Shown: positions 48,918 through 59,032, counted from the first letter of the stretch. The stretch is DNA of 64,000 nucleotides from Margaritifera margaritifera (GCA_029931535.1 JAQPZY010001695.1:4282501-4346500); one strand, 5' to 3'. Program-made: numbers and translations. Notes: generated by a model from the letters alone, not told the origin.

Positions 48918-49232
48918 AAGTGAATTATATGTATAGATAGATGTAGAAAGGCAGGTATCTCATAAAGTCGACCAATCTTGTCTTGATATTCATGCTTTGA
49001 TGATGCAGTCAGAGGCACAGTGATATAAATTAATGACCTATGATAATGACAACCTAGCTTCCGATGTGAACACGACTAACTCAAGTTGTCAGGAACCTAG
49101 GTTACAAACCCTCGAAGCCGTTCACACAAGCGACCGGGTGCAAGGGTAATGCGATTTCCAAATGTTCCTTAGCTGCTGATGAACTAAAATATTCAACACG
49201 GCTAGCACTCAGTCCGAGACAGGGCTTCCATA
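48548..49232 (+). repeat. Left terminal inverted repeat of the Polinton
   Basis: Aligns in reverse complement with 57,001-57,619 over its length, from AGTAGTAATGCAACTGT to the block GTCCGAGACAGGG. An AT microsatellite (48,866-48,914) has expanded here at the place where the right repeat has only a short TATATATAT. The substitutions and small indels between the two ends imply an old insertion. Confidence 0.95.
48549..48662. repeat. Foldback palindrome at the left Polinton terminus
   Basis: GTAGTAATGCAACTGTGGG and AAAACACTATTGGCATTTT on the outer arm are followed, after a loop of about 25 bp, by AAAATGCCAATAGTGTTTT and CCCACATTTGCATTACTAC. The stem is about 45 bp with few mismatches. Confidence 0.92.
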
Positions 49233-49826
49233 AGTTGCTTATGGCCAGTAAACAAGCAGGAAACTTTGGTACAGAGGTTGGTAATGAAATTACTGAAATA
49301 TATCATCTGCTTCAGCAAAGTTTACTTAAGTAATGCCGATTACAGAGTTTTTTTTACAATGATTTGATATAGTCATGTCGCAAACTTTTCTCTTTGATTC
49401 CATCTTGGCTCAAGGAAGCAGTAGTAATTTTACTGTCAGGAATATGGAATTCATTTCATAATGTTACAACCAGCAACAACAAGTTCAGATATCTTACTTC
49501 TGCTAGTGATGCATGAACATAGGAGGGTATTTATCAACGCTGTTTTCAAATATTTCTAGGATAGTGCCAGACATAGTCAGACGAATTGCTCCACTCGTCA
49601 GAAGCGCTTCGGGACCGCCAGCGCTGCAGCTGCCTGTTGGAGCCCATCAAAGAAATCCCGCCAGCAAAAGAAGCTGAGCATGTGATGACTAGTAGAGCCA
49701 AAAAATTATTTGTCCAAGCGTTGCCAAGAAATTATAAATGAACACGATATGAGATTGGCGCCAAAATAATTACCTAACCTGTGAAATATTATGGCGGGCG
49801 CTGGTCTAAAGAGAATATTAGTGTAA
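49233..49826 (+). other. Polinton interior without a clear gene
   Basis: Between the left repeat and the capsid relic. Around 49,575-49,690 one phase gives a short basic, Ala/Arg/Lys-rich peptide (IVRRIAPLVRSASG, then a Lys-rich part after a phase change), which might be the remains of a small DNA-binding or core protein. No domain is certain. Confidence 0.35.
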
Positions 49827-51280
49827 CGAGGATTTATAAACGCGCTGTCTAGATTTACCCAAGAGTTTTTAAATCTCTTTGATGAAGCTCTAATTGACGA
49901 ATCAACAACTGAGTACGAATATGTTGAATATTTGGACAAGGACTCACATGAAATGAACAAACCTGGAACAAGAATTGTTGATACGCGAGATGAAAACGTT
50001 TACATGTTGCCTCATAAAGCTTTTCTTGAAGTCAGAGGTTATTTGCAGACAACTGCTGCTCAGCCTGCCAATTTTGCTGCTGGTGCACAGATAGCGCTAA
50101 CAAACAATGGCTGGAGTCTGTTAAAGACTGCGCGATATAAACTTAATAATCAGACAGTTGTGGACAGCTGTCAGCATCATCATGAATTTGATTTCGATGA
50201 GCGATGACCACAGTAGAAGTTCATTTCTGGTACAAGGATACGAGCAATGCAGCAGATAGCAAAAAGCATAGGCAAGGTATTGCAGTTCTGATGCTGTTTC
50301 TGCTATGCCTGGACCAACTGCAGCTGAAATTCGTACGGTCATTCGCAATGTTTTTATAGATCCAGAAATTCCTGATTATAATCTTGGCTTTGCAACTTGG
50401 GGCGCTATTACAGACGGCCACAATGAAGTGTGCATGATGTTGCCACTAAGCTCCATTTTTGGTTTTTGCCGAGACATTGATACAGCGTTTAGAGGCGTCA
50501 AGCACACGCTAGTTTTGAAGAGAGCCGATCCTACTGCGTACATGCACCATAAAGCTGGTGGTGCTGACGGACAATTTTATTTGTTTTACAAAATTATCGC
50601 TGTGGATGCCAAAGATAACGCCTTCTATTTGTCACGCGCGAGAACTGAATAATATTTTGTCCAGGTTTAGCAAGAAATTGTATTTTGAGCAAATGCGCGT
50701 CTACAAAAGTGTTACGTATTTACCAGCGCAATTATCTGCGAACTGGAGAATAGCTACATTTCCAGGCAGTGAACTTCCAAGACACATATTTATAGCTCTT
50801 CAAACCACATCACGAGATGCTGACCAAGAGACAAGTAGCCAGGTATTTGACAAAATGGGACTGACTCGCATTGCTGTCAGAGTCAATAGCAGACAAAATC
50901 CCGAGCGTGAACTTGAGTGTAATTTTGCACCACTTAGTAAAAACTATTCGCGAGCGTATCATCTGCTTCAGGAGGCTATGCAAAATTATCAGGATGTTGA
51001 TACATGAACACAAATATCTCTAGATGAATTTGAAAGGCTGTGTACTATTTATCACTTTGATGTTTCGAAGCATTTGGAACGCAAAAAAGCTGCCATTGTA
51101 GATGTTAAAGTCAAGTGGACTCTTCAACCTATAGTACCAGCAGTAGCCATACCAAACTATCATGTTTATGCTGTAATTACCGCTGACAGATTTGTGACAT
51201 TGGATGCTCTTAGCGGCAAGATGACCTTTAATCGTCTAGAAGAAACTGATCTAGATAGTTTGTCTAAGGATATCATATAA
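49827..51280 (+). pseudogene. Polinton major capsid protein relic (double jelly-roll type)
   Basis: Across three phases the region keeps the order of landmarks of Polinton/adintovirus hexon-type capsid proteins. These are an acidic N-terminal strand block, the GAQIALTNNGWSLLKTARYK block (about 50,082-50,141), MLPLSSIFGFCRDI (about 50,440-50,480), TLVLKRADP, a PRHIFIALQTTS block (about 50,779-50,820) and a C-terminal YHVYAVITADRFVTLD block. The protein would form the capsid shell. It is broken by a stop at 50,205-50,207 and phase changes before 50,305, a phase change near 50,650 and a TGA at 51,005-51,007. The last stop abuts the ATG of the next relic at 51,281. The family call rests on motif pattern; a structural comparison was not possible. 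Confidence 0.75.
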
Positions 51281-51716
51281 ATGAGCTACTACTCGACAAA
51301 AGTGATTTTGACGCCGTCACAGCAACAAGCAATTGCATCTGCTCATGGAAAGCGTGCTAGCATTTCAATCAAACTTGGAAACAACCAACTGTATTAAGGA
51401 CAACACGTTCTTACGCTTACAAAAAAAGCATTTAAAGTTTATTAATGCAAAGCATAATGGCAAGGGCTTAACTTTAAAATGATCTGCTAAGTAGTTGTCT
51501 TCCAATAGGAGGCGTTTTATCAGCGATCTTACCCCCTCTTACAGGATACGGACCAACAATATTATCTGTACTTGGCTCGCTAGGAATGAAAAAATAAAAA
51601 TATGTTTGCTTAAGTTGCAGACAAATGTTGCTGACAAAAAGTTTACTGAACCTCCTGACACTTAACCAGCTGCTTGACCTCTGGAAAGAGTTTTGTCTAA
51701 TCATCTTAAATTGAAA
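51281..51716 (+). pseudogene. Relic of a hydrophobic Polinton core protein, first copy
   Basis: Begins ATG at 51,281, directly after the capsid stop, with a block LTPSQQQAIASA and IKLGNNQL, then a TAA at about 51,395. In other phases the blocks LTLTKKAF, GLTLKM and PPLTGYG follow to about 51,590. The same LT-Q-I / GKGLTL / QL pattern recurs in the next relic, so the two genes look like duplicates. Small hydrophobic proteins of this kind are typical in adintoviruses next to the capsid gene, and are suspected to act on membranes or as internal capsid proteins; function here is inferred only. Confidence 0.6.
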
Positions 51717-52547
51717 ATGCCATATCAGTCAATTAGTTTTTCTCTGTCTGAGGCTCAACGTAAAAAAATTGCAGCGGCCACTTCAAGAGGCAGTCCAATG
51801 TCATAAAGTTTATTACCAAAGCAGTTGTCATCTGGCAACGACAAGCTTATGCTAACAAAGCGCCAACATGAACAAATTAGAAAACAGAGCGCAGCAGGGA
51901 AAGGTCTCACACTTGATTTGGCCGCATCGCAGCTTAAGAAACAAGGTGGAATCTTACATCTGCTGCCCATGCTTGCTGCTGGTGCTGTTGGCATATTTTT
52001 ACCTAAACTTCTTGGCGGTTTCTTTGGGAGAGGTGTTGGTGGTAAAAAAAAACAAAAAGAGAGCGCAAGGATGGCAATACCCCGGAACACAGCGCCGCTA
52101 AGCAGTTTTGACATTGAGAAAGATATAAAATCATTTCGAGGTGTCTTTTCCAAATATCGGATGCCAGAAAAAATCAGAGCCAATGAAAGCTGCGCTATAA
52201 ACATAGAGAATTATTTTGATGGATCTGGAACACATTGGGTTGTCGTTGTAAACATGCCAGATAATAGCGACGATGAATATTTAGACTCGTTTGATCTGCC
52301 ACCATGTAACACTATTAAAAAATATGTTTCTGGCGCTGAGATAGTCTGCGTTTCTAACTCAACACAAATTCAGCGTGTGATTAGTTCAGCTTGTGGTCTT
52401 TACAGTATTTATTTCATCAGATCACGTTGTAAAGGAAATTCCGCATTAGATATCTTACTGGAATTTAACCAGCTACTAACTCTAGACAATGACACGTTAG
52501 TTTATAGTAAACTTAATAAGCAGAAACAAGTGTGTTTTTTCAAGTGA
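51717..52547 (+). pseudogene. Hydrophobic core protein joined to an adenain-like cysteine protease
   Basis: From ATG 51,717 one phase is open to 52,547 apart from a TAA at about 51,804. Codons after that stop encode LTKRQ, GKGLTLDLAASQL and a glycine-rich hydrophobic helix (LPMLAAGAVGIFLPKLLGGF), then a Lys-rich stretch. From about 52,090 an adenovirus-protease-like domain begins (PLSSFDIEKDI). Its catalytic residues are visible: His in GTHW (52,233-52,235), Asp in LDSFD (52,293-52,295), Gln in TQIQ and Cys in SACGLY (52,392-52,394). Proteases of this family process capsid proteins. The two parts are usually separate genes, so the fusion may come from an indel or from reading through. The protease part itself is the best preserved gene of the element. 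Confidence 0.85.
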
Positions 52548-52789
52548 ACCAAGCATGTTTTTCCAGGTATGTTTTGTGTAAATGCCAGATATAATGACAG
52601 CTTCGTGGTGCTTAAAAGAATACCGACAGTCTTGAAGAAACTTCATCTCAGACTAAAAATGGACGCTCTGTAGTGTAATCTGTATGTGCTGAATGCAGTA
52701 AAAGAATATCCAGATAGATTGGTTAAGGCAATCTCTTGTGGTTGTGCTGACGCCCATCCTATTATCGTACTTGACACATAATATTTTAT
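52548..52789 (+). pseudogene. Unrecognised Polinton gene fragment
   Basis: A short run with blocks VVLKRIPTVLKKLHL and LNAVKEYPDRLVKAI in one phase, with a TAG in between near 52,670. It looks coding-derived but I do not recognise the family. Confidence 0.4.
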
Positions 52790-53335
52790 GTTTACTCGTT
52801 ATATATGCATGTCTGCGGTGACAATATTTGTATTCAAGGGAATACAATTGTTGGACACTGTTCTGGTTGTAAGCGCCGTAAAATATATGGCAGCGCTCTT
52901 GATCTTCATACTCTCATTGGAAAACTTCCTAGACCAAAAGGCGGCTGGACTCTTTATACTGGTCCGTGGAATCCTCTGGATAAACAATTTGACGCAAATG
53001 ATCATCCGCTTCCTGGTCAACAACCCTATAACCAACTGGATGCCACAGCAATACGGCATGACATTTTCTACAGAGATCATCCAGAAAAAACCGCTGTAAA
53101 TAAATTATGCTTGATGAGTTAGCCGCGACAAAATCAAAAGGGATGAGAGAAAATATTGACAGAACTTTTGTCAGAGGCGCCTTCGGACTCAAATATAAAC
53201 TAGGTGTTGGCACTAAACCAGCGGCTAGAAGTAGCCGCAAACCAGTGGCTAAATGTTTTCAAACAAAAGCCATCAAACTAGTCGTCAAACAACATCCAGC
53301 AAACCAGCGAATAAAAAGACAGCCAAGATGATATA
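52790..53335 (+). pseudogene. Phospholipase A2-domain protein relic (parvovirus VP1-like type)
   Basis: The phase starting at 52,805 encodes a Cys-containing N-terminus, PRPKGGWTL, a calcium-loop-like YTGPWNPLD and the catalytic-type block LDATAIRHDIFY with the His-Asp pair at residues 85-86. This arrangement (Y-GP-NPL, then D--A--HD--Y) is that of the phospholipase A2 domain in parvovirus VP1 and some invertebrate DNA viruses, where it helps particles leave endosomes. After a phase change near 53,105 the tail continues (LDELAATKSKG, FGLKYKLG) and ends in basic residues. Its place between protease and integrase shows it is part of the element. Confidence 0.75.
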
Positions 53336-54175
53336 ATAGCAGAAGAATTACATAAGCCAGCAAAAAAAACGTTTTCCAGGCGCAGAGTTGTTGCTAATGG
53401 TGTTGATGGCATCTGGTCTTCTGATCTTGTAGACATGCAGGAATATTCCAGAAATAATGGCGGCGTCAAGCAAGTATGAAAGGAGCTTGCCATTATAAAA
53501 TAAAACTGGCGCAGCTATCAAAGACGCGTTTGCAAATATGACAACATCATTAGACAACAAAAGCAAACCAGCAAAACTTTGGGTGGACCATGGCGACGAA
53601 TTTTACAATAGTGCGTTTGAGAACTGGCTTGAAGAAAAATAAAATTTATAAGTATTCCACGTCCAATGAAAGCGAAGCAGTTCTCGTTGAAAGATTCAAT
53701 CGCACGCTAAAAATTGCGACGTAAAACGCTTTACAAAAATCAAACGAGTAAATATGTAAATGTGCTGCAGTCGCTAACAATACGAAGCATACAAGCAAAA
53801 TCCAGACAGCGTGTCAAACAGACTATTTTTTAGACAAAGGTTTAATGTGGCGAACCGGGTCAGGACTTCCAGAATAAAATAAATGTTTGATAAAGATCAT
53901 ACAGCAAACTGGACCGAAGAAGTGTTTACAGTGACAGATGTATTATAAACAATTCCTGTAACGTATAAGATCGCAGACCTTAATGGCGAACCTGTTTCAT
54001 GAGTCTTCTATGAGCAGGAGTTACAAAAAACAGAGCAAAATGTCTTTAGAATAGAGCATTTAATCAAAACTCGCGGAAACAAGTCGCTTGTGAAATAGAG
54101 CGGCTGCTCTGATGCTTTTAATTCCTGGGTTCGGACACCTTTGGTGTCTACTTCAAGTATTGAGAAATAATTCTG
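53336..54175 (+). pseudogene. Polinton integrase relic with chromodomain
   Basis: A retroviral-type integrase broken into many pieces. The first catalytic Asp lies in GIWSSDLVDM (about 53,400-53,435). The second is in LWVDHGDEFYNSAF (about 53,577-53,620). The Glu of the DD(35)E triad is in LVERFNRTLK (about 53,690-53,720). Downstream are NWTEEVFTV and TYKIADLNGEP (about 53,905-54,000), then a C-terminal chromodomain-like block FRIEHLIKTRG-SLVKWSG (about 54,045-54,110). Polinton integrases insert the element into host DNA and make the 6-bp duplication seen at its ends. Several stops and phase changes make it inactive. Confidence 0.85.
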
Positions 54176-54332
54176 TCGTGCTCTGCTAATATTTTTTTGC
54201 TAGCAACAGGCTTGCACATGGCCGCCTTGTCTGGCAGATCTAGCAGCAGAAATAATTTTTGGAAGATATAATCAAGCTTAAAACATTTCTGTTCTTCTGG
54301 CAGCAGCCAGACTTGCTTTTTATGTTGTCAAG
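54176..54332 (+). other. Polinton interior, nothing recognised
   Basis: Spacer between integrase and polymerase relics. Confidence 0.4.
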
Positions 54333-56850
54333 TTGCTGCATGAAAATCCTGAATCATATACTAATTTGGTTCTCACTATGATATCAGAAAATGACTCTTC
54401 TGGAGCAGACAATTTGTTTAAAATACGGATTCAGCTTACGGACGAGCAAAGACAACTACTTAATAAACATGACATAATGAACATTAGCTATGACAGAAAC
54501 TTGCTGACGCGTCATAGCGTATCATGCGTCAGCCGAGATGCCAGATTGATGCCGCTTGATGTTTTTTTACAAAGACTGTTGAACCTAGCATAAAACAGAT
54601 TTTTTCCAAGGAGCTGCAACTGCATCGTGGCAAAATAGCATTGATAACTTTCAACGAGAAGGCTCTCGTTGAACTTTAGAATGTGTCACAAAATGTATCA
54701 TTAACACCGTCAAGAACAATCCGCTGCGAGGAAAATCGTATTTGGAATTACCAGCTAAAATTAGAAGAAGTCAAAGTTGCGTTAACGTGCAAAATAAGGA
54801 CAATAAATGTTTCGTGTGGTCTGCATTATCTGCTCTTTATCCAGCTGCAACAAATCCTAAACGAGTTAGCAATCATAAGGACGTCCTATAATTTTGCTGG
54901 CATGATGTTCCCAGTTTAGATTAAGGACGTTCCAAAATTTGAGCGACAAATTAATGTCTCTGTCAACGTATTTGGTGTAGATGTCAGGCTTGCAAAGTAT
55001 CCACTACATATTTTATCATTTACCAGCGATGTTGGTAACATTGATCTGTTTTACATTCATGGCGAAACTAACGATGGCCACTACTGCTGGATAAAAAGTT
55101 TTCTGCAATTATGTACGGCCAGGACAGCAAACATAAGCCCAAGTTATATTTTTGCAGCATACATCTTCATGGCTACACCACAGAAAATTACTTGCTGTTC
55201 ATTGACTAGATTGTGTTGACGTTGCAAAAAGTATTATGTCAGACAAAAAGCATGATAAGATACCATTTTACAACTTCTGTAATATAGCCCGGGTTCCTTT
55301 CATAATTTATGCTGATTTCGAATCACTGCTGATTCCTGTCGAGGGTGCAGATAACGATGAAAAATCTTGTACAAGAAAATATCAGGAGCATGTTCGATGC
55401 GGCAACGCACAAAGTTGTTTTCGTTAACAACGCGCTAAGTAAATTGTGGCGAATTTTTATACAGAGTCTGCTTAAAGAAATTAACAACATTCATGGAATC
55501 AACTCAGCAAGAATGATTTTTAGTGAACAGGACCAAGAAGACTTTTCTCAGGCTAAATTATGTTGGATCTGTAATCAGAATATTGGCAACGACAGAGTTC
55601 GAGATCATTGTCATTACACTGGCAGATATCGTGGTGCTGCTCATAACATGTGCAATCTGAAATTAAGACGACATGAATTTGTTCCGATAGTATTTCATAA
55701 TCTGTGAGGCTGTGATTCGCATCTCATCGTAAAGCACTTTGGCAAGTTCAAGAAAAGCATTACCTGGATTCCAAATAAAATGGAAAAGTACATGTCATTT
55801 TCTCTTGGCAATCTGCGTTGTATCGACAGCTTTCAGTTCATGCCTGAGTCGCTAGACTAACTTGTTAATAATGTTAGAAATTCGGCCCAGAGTAATTTAG
55901 CTGGCGTTTTTCAAATATTCTGCAGAAGAGTTTAATGTCAATAAACTTTATCTTGTTACTATTAAAAGGGTATATCTTTACGAGTACGAGTACAAATCAT
56001 CTTCGGGTAAATCTGATGAGACGTCGCTGCCACAACAAGAAGATTTATACAGCCATTTGAGCGGCACTAATTTTTCTGATGCTGATTACGAGCACGCCAA
56101 AAATGTTTGGAATAAATACAATATGAGAAACATGGGCGACTATCATGACCTGTACATGAAGACCGATGTGCTGCTGCTTACAGATGTATTCCAAAACTTC
56201 AGAGACTTCTGCTTGTCATATTACAAACTAGATCTTGTCGCATATCACTCCTGCCCTGGTTTTTCCTAGGACTCAGCTCTTAAAATGACTGAGGTTAATC
56301 TGGAGCTGCTGACAGATGTTGACATGCATAATTTCTTTGAGAAGAGAATCAGAGGTGGTATCTCAGTAATCACACACAGGCATTATGTAGCTAATAACAA
56401 ATATCTACCTGGCTACGATCTGAAAAAAGAAACGAAGTATATTACCTATCTTCACACCAATAGTCTTTATGATTATGCGATGAAGCAGAAGCTACCTGTT
56501 GGCTACTTTAAGACGTACTTGAACTGTCAAAATATCACATGTACCGATTTCACTATGGCATAATCAAAAAGTAATATGCTGACCGAGCCAAGATTCTGCT
56601 TACTGACACTGATTTTTTTGCTATGCTACGAAATGAAAACAGATTATGCGTACGAGGACATGTTTCCTAGGAAAGAGCATTCTGACTTTTCTGAATACCC
56701 TGAACAAGATAGCAAACTCAGTAAATTTTAGAGCTGTTGTTATTCTGATTTTTAGAAAGAATCTTTCTACGCAAAATGTGTCCGATGTCACCATCTTCAT
56801 TCGTTTCGTACAAATTGTGGGTGGGATGATCATAATATATAAGTACATTT
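54333..56850 (+). pseudogene. Family B (protein-primed type) DNA polymerase relic of the Polinton
   Basis: N-terminal blocks (FAGMMFPV, then PKFERQINVSVNVFG near 54,925-54,980, and GETNDGHYCWIKSF) match the Polinton polymerase leader. The exonuclease follows: Exo I in YADFESLL (about 55,300), Exo II near VFHNL, broken by a TGA at 55,705-55,707, and Exo III in YMKTDVLLL (about 56,150). A zinc motif of endonuclease-VII type (CWIC plus DHCHYTGRYRGAAHNMCN, about 55,565-55,655) lies inside. Polymerase motif A reads YLHTNSLYDYAM (about 56,449-56,485), His replacing the catalytic Asp. Motif C-like LLTDTDFF (56,597-56,620) follows about 120 bp later, so motif B and most of the palm/fingers are deleted. 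The thumb is missing. There are at least five phase changes. It would have replicated the element. Confidence 0.9.
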
Positions 56851-57000
56851 TATATATCTAATAAAAATGTAAGCAACGTTTTGTGTAAAATAATTACATA
56901 AAGGATAGAGAGCACGACTGCATAAAAATCATCAAGCTTCATTTTTGTTTAATCTCATTGTATAATGGCAAAAGAAAAATTTAAAAAAAAAATATAAAAA
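56851..57000. other. Polinton interior next to the right inverted repeat
   Basis: AT-rich stretch with an A-rich run (56,975-57,000); no gene. Confidence 0.5.
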
Positions 57001-57619
57001 AACCCTGTATCGGACCGGGTGCTAATCCTTCTGAATATTTTAGTTCCTCAGCAGCTAATTAACATCTGAATCGCATTTACCACTGCAACCGGTAGCATTT
57101 ACCACTGCAACCGGTAGCTTGTGTGAACGGCTTCGAGGGCTCTTAACCTAACTTCCTGACAACTTGGAAGCTAGGTCGTCGTCATGATAGGTCGCTAAGT
57201 TATATCAGCGTGCTTCTGACGGCATCAAAGATTGACCAACTCTCTGAAATACCTTCCTTTCTACAGCTAACTTTACATGGAATTCACTTTGTATATATAT
57301 CATACTATATTACGTTGACAAATTTACGGTTAGGCCAATTTGCATATTTGACTAATACTAAAAATAGATTTGCATGTCATAAATCAAGGGGAGTTAACTC
57401 ATGTACTCCAAATATTTCCAGAAGCAAGGGGAGGTAACTCGTGCCAAATATTTCCACCAAGCTGGCAAAAAAGCTAATTATATTTGTAGGTAGTAATACA
57501 AATGTGGGCCGGATGAAAACACTATTGGCATTTTACCAGGTCGAGGACGAGCGATAGCGAGTACCTGACCATAGAAAATGCCAATAGTGTTTTCATACCC
57601 CTACAGTTGCATTACTACT
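57001..57619 (-). repeat. Right terminal inverted repeat of the Polinton
   Basis: Reverse complement of 48,548-49,232. A 23-24 bp unit (GCATTTACCACTGCAACCGG) is doubled at 57,072-57,117, a change not seen in the left repeat. The right end reads GCATTACTACT. Confidence 0.95.
57490..57618. repeat. Foldback palindrome at the right Polinton terminus
   Basis: GTAGTAATACAAATGTGGG and AAAACACTATTGGCATTTT pair with AAAATGCCAATAGTGTTTT and CTACAGTTGCATTACTAC across a loop of about 40 bp. It mirrors the left-end palindrome. Confidence 0.92.
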
Positions 57620-57625
57620 GGCGGC
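57620..57625 (+). repeat. Right target-site duplication of the Polinton
   Basis: GGCGGC directly after the ACT terminus, identical to 48,542-48,547. Confidence 0.9.
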
Positions 57626-58051
57626 CTGTTTTAGATATTTAACCCCGCGCTTTTAAAAAAGGAAAAAAGATGGAGATTATGTCGTTCTGCCCGTCTGTAC
57701 TTCCGTTTGTAAGTCCGTCCGTTAATAATGTGCTGTCTCTCCTCCTCAAGATGCAATCTTGAAACTTTGGTATATGACTGGTATGACTCGGGTAATGTGT
57801 CGATCAGAACAATAGTTATACAATTTTGATATCATCCTCGGGGGTGGGAATAGACGGTGGTTGATATTTTTAATAATATCAAACAACATTTCCTTAAGTT
57901 CTGAAAATATAGATCTGAAAATCGGCGCGCCATCATCGAGACCAGAGTATAAAATGTTACACACTTTTAGATACACCATCATGTCTTGCTCCAGGGTCTG
58001 GGGAATGTTGCCTCAGGTCGTAACTCGGAAAATGTTGAGATGCCCATCCTA

Positions 58052-58056
<5 letters not shown>
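57626..58056. other. Intergenic, possibly an old dispersed repeat
   Basis: Contains GTCTGTACTTCCGTTTGT and a GTCCGTCCGTT-type run, then a block with ATCTTGAAACTTTGGTATAT. The style resembles dispersed mollusc repeats with GTCC-rich starts. The sequence resumes the flank interrupted by the Polinton at 48,547. Confidence 0.5.
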
Positions 58057-58115
<59 letters not shown>

Positions 58116-58120
58116 TAGAT

Positions 58121-58159
<39 letters not shown>

Positions 58160-58192
58160 TAGATAGATAGATAGATAGGTAGGTAGGTAGGT
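58057..58192 (+). repeat. AT, GATA and GTAG compound microsatellite
   Basis: Two AT tracts separated and followed by AGAT and GTAG tetranucleotides. Confidence 0.95.
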
Positions 58193-58430
58193 AAGTTAGT
58201 TGTATAATATATTGTATATTTCAACATATATTCTTAAAATATGCACCAAATAATTGATTTATTTGCATCTTTCACTTACATGCATAAAATAATTAGTTAT
58301 GAACGCACCCAGTATGCCAAATTATTCACCATGGATTTTCTGTTTATGCTATTCCTGGTATTGCTACAAAACGTAATTCCCAAGTTTATCCTGAAAACTA
58401 CAGCTGATAAATGTACGCCCATCCTAAATC

Positions 58431-58640
58431 GCCTATACTAGTACTTTTTGTTATAGAGCGGTTACGCCTATACTAGTACTTTTTGTTATAGAGCGGTTAC
58501 GCCTATACTAGTACTTTTTGTTATAGAGCGGTTACGCCTATACTAGTACTTTTTGTTATAGAGCGGTTACCCCTATACTAGTACTTTTTGTTATAGAGCG
58601 GTTACGCCTATCTATACTAGTACTTTTTGTTAGAGAGCGG
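58431..58640 (+). repeat. 35-bp minisatellite, six units
   Basis: Unit GCCTATACTAGTACTTTTTG followed by TTATAGAGCGGTTAC, 35 bp. Copy A has a single unit at about 24,722-24,757. Confidence 0.95.
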
Positions 58641-58821
58641 TTAGTTTTCTTCAGACTTTAAACATGTCTACTTCGTACCAATATTTAAGAAAGGAGAGAA
58701 GTAAATACCTGGCCTAAATCTTAGGTTGTTTCTCTTGGTGTCGTTGGCAATTTGATAATGCACCTAGTTCAGTCTGGCAGACTTAGATTGGAACACTACT
58801 TATATAGTCTTAGTCATACAT

Positions 58822-59032
58822 CTGACTATGGCAGGGAAGAAACGAGTTAAAATGAGAAACATCTGACTATGGCAGGGAAGAAACGAGTTAAAATGAGAAA
58901 CATCTGACTATGGCACGGAAGAAACGAGTTAAAATGAGAAACATCTGACTATGGCAGGGAAGAAACGAGTTAAAATGAGAAACATCTGACTATGGCAGGG
59001 AAGAAACGAGTTAAAATGAGAAACATCTGAGC
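58822..59032 (+). repeat. 41-bp minisatellite, five units
   Basis: Unit GACTATGGCAGGGAAGAAAC followed by GAGTTAAAATGAGAAACATCT, 41 bp. In copy A one unit lies between two ACATCTTA octamers (24,923 and 24,963). Confidence 0.97.

Larger units (their letters stand above)
48548..57619 (+). mobile_element. Polinton/Maverick (adintovirus-like) element, decayed, 9.07 kb
   Basis: Bounded by terminal inverted repeats (48,548-49,232 and 57,001-57,619), ends AG...CT and a perfect 6-bp target duplication. Inside, all rightward, are relics of a major capsid protein, hydrophobic core-type proteins, an adenain-like cysteine protease, a phospholipase-A2-domain protein, a chromodomain integrase and a family B DNA polymerase with an endonuclease-VII-like zinc motif. 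This set belongs to Polintons, which are integrated relatives of double-stranded DNA viruses. Every gene has stops or frameshifts and the polymerase lacks a large internal part, so the copy is inactive. A packaging ATPase and a minor (penton) capsid gene were not found. Autonomous Polintons are commonly 15-20 kb, so about half is probably deleted or the family is small. Confidence 0.97.

Noticed and set aside
51474..52204. Minus-strand frames of 76 and 149 codons inside the Polinton
   Set aside because: They are shadows of the plus-strand hydrophobic protein and protease relics, which have recognisable motifs.
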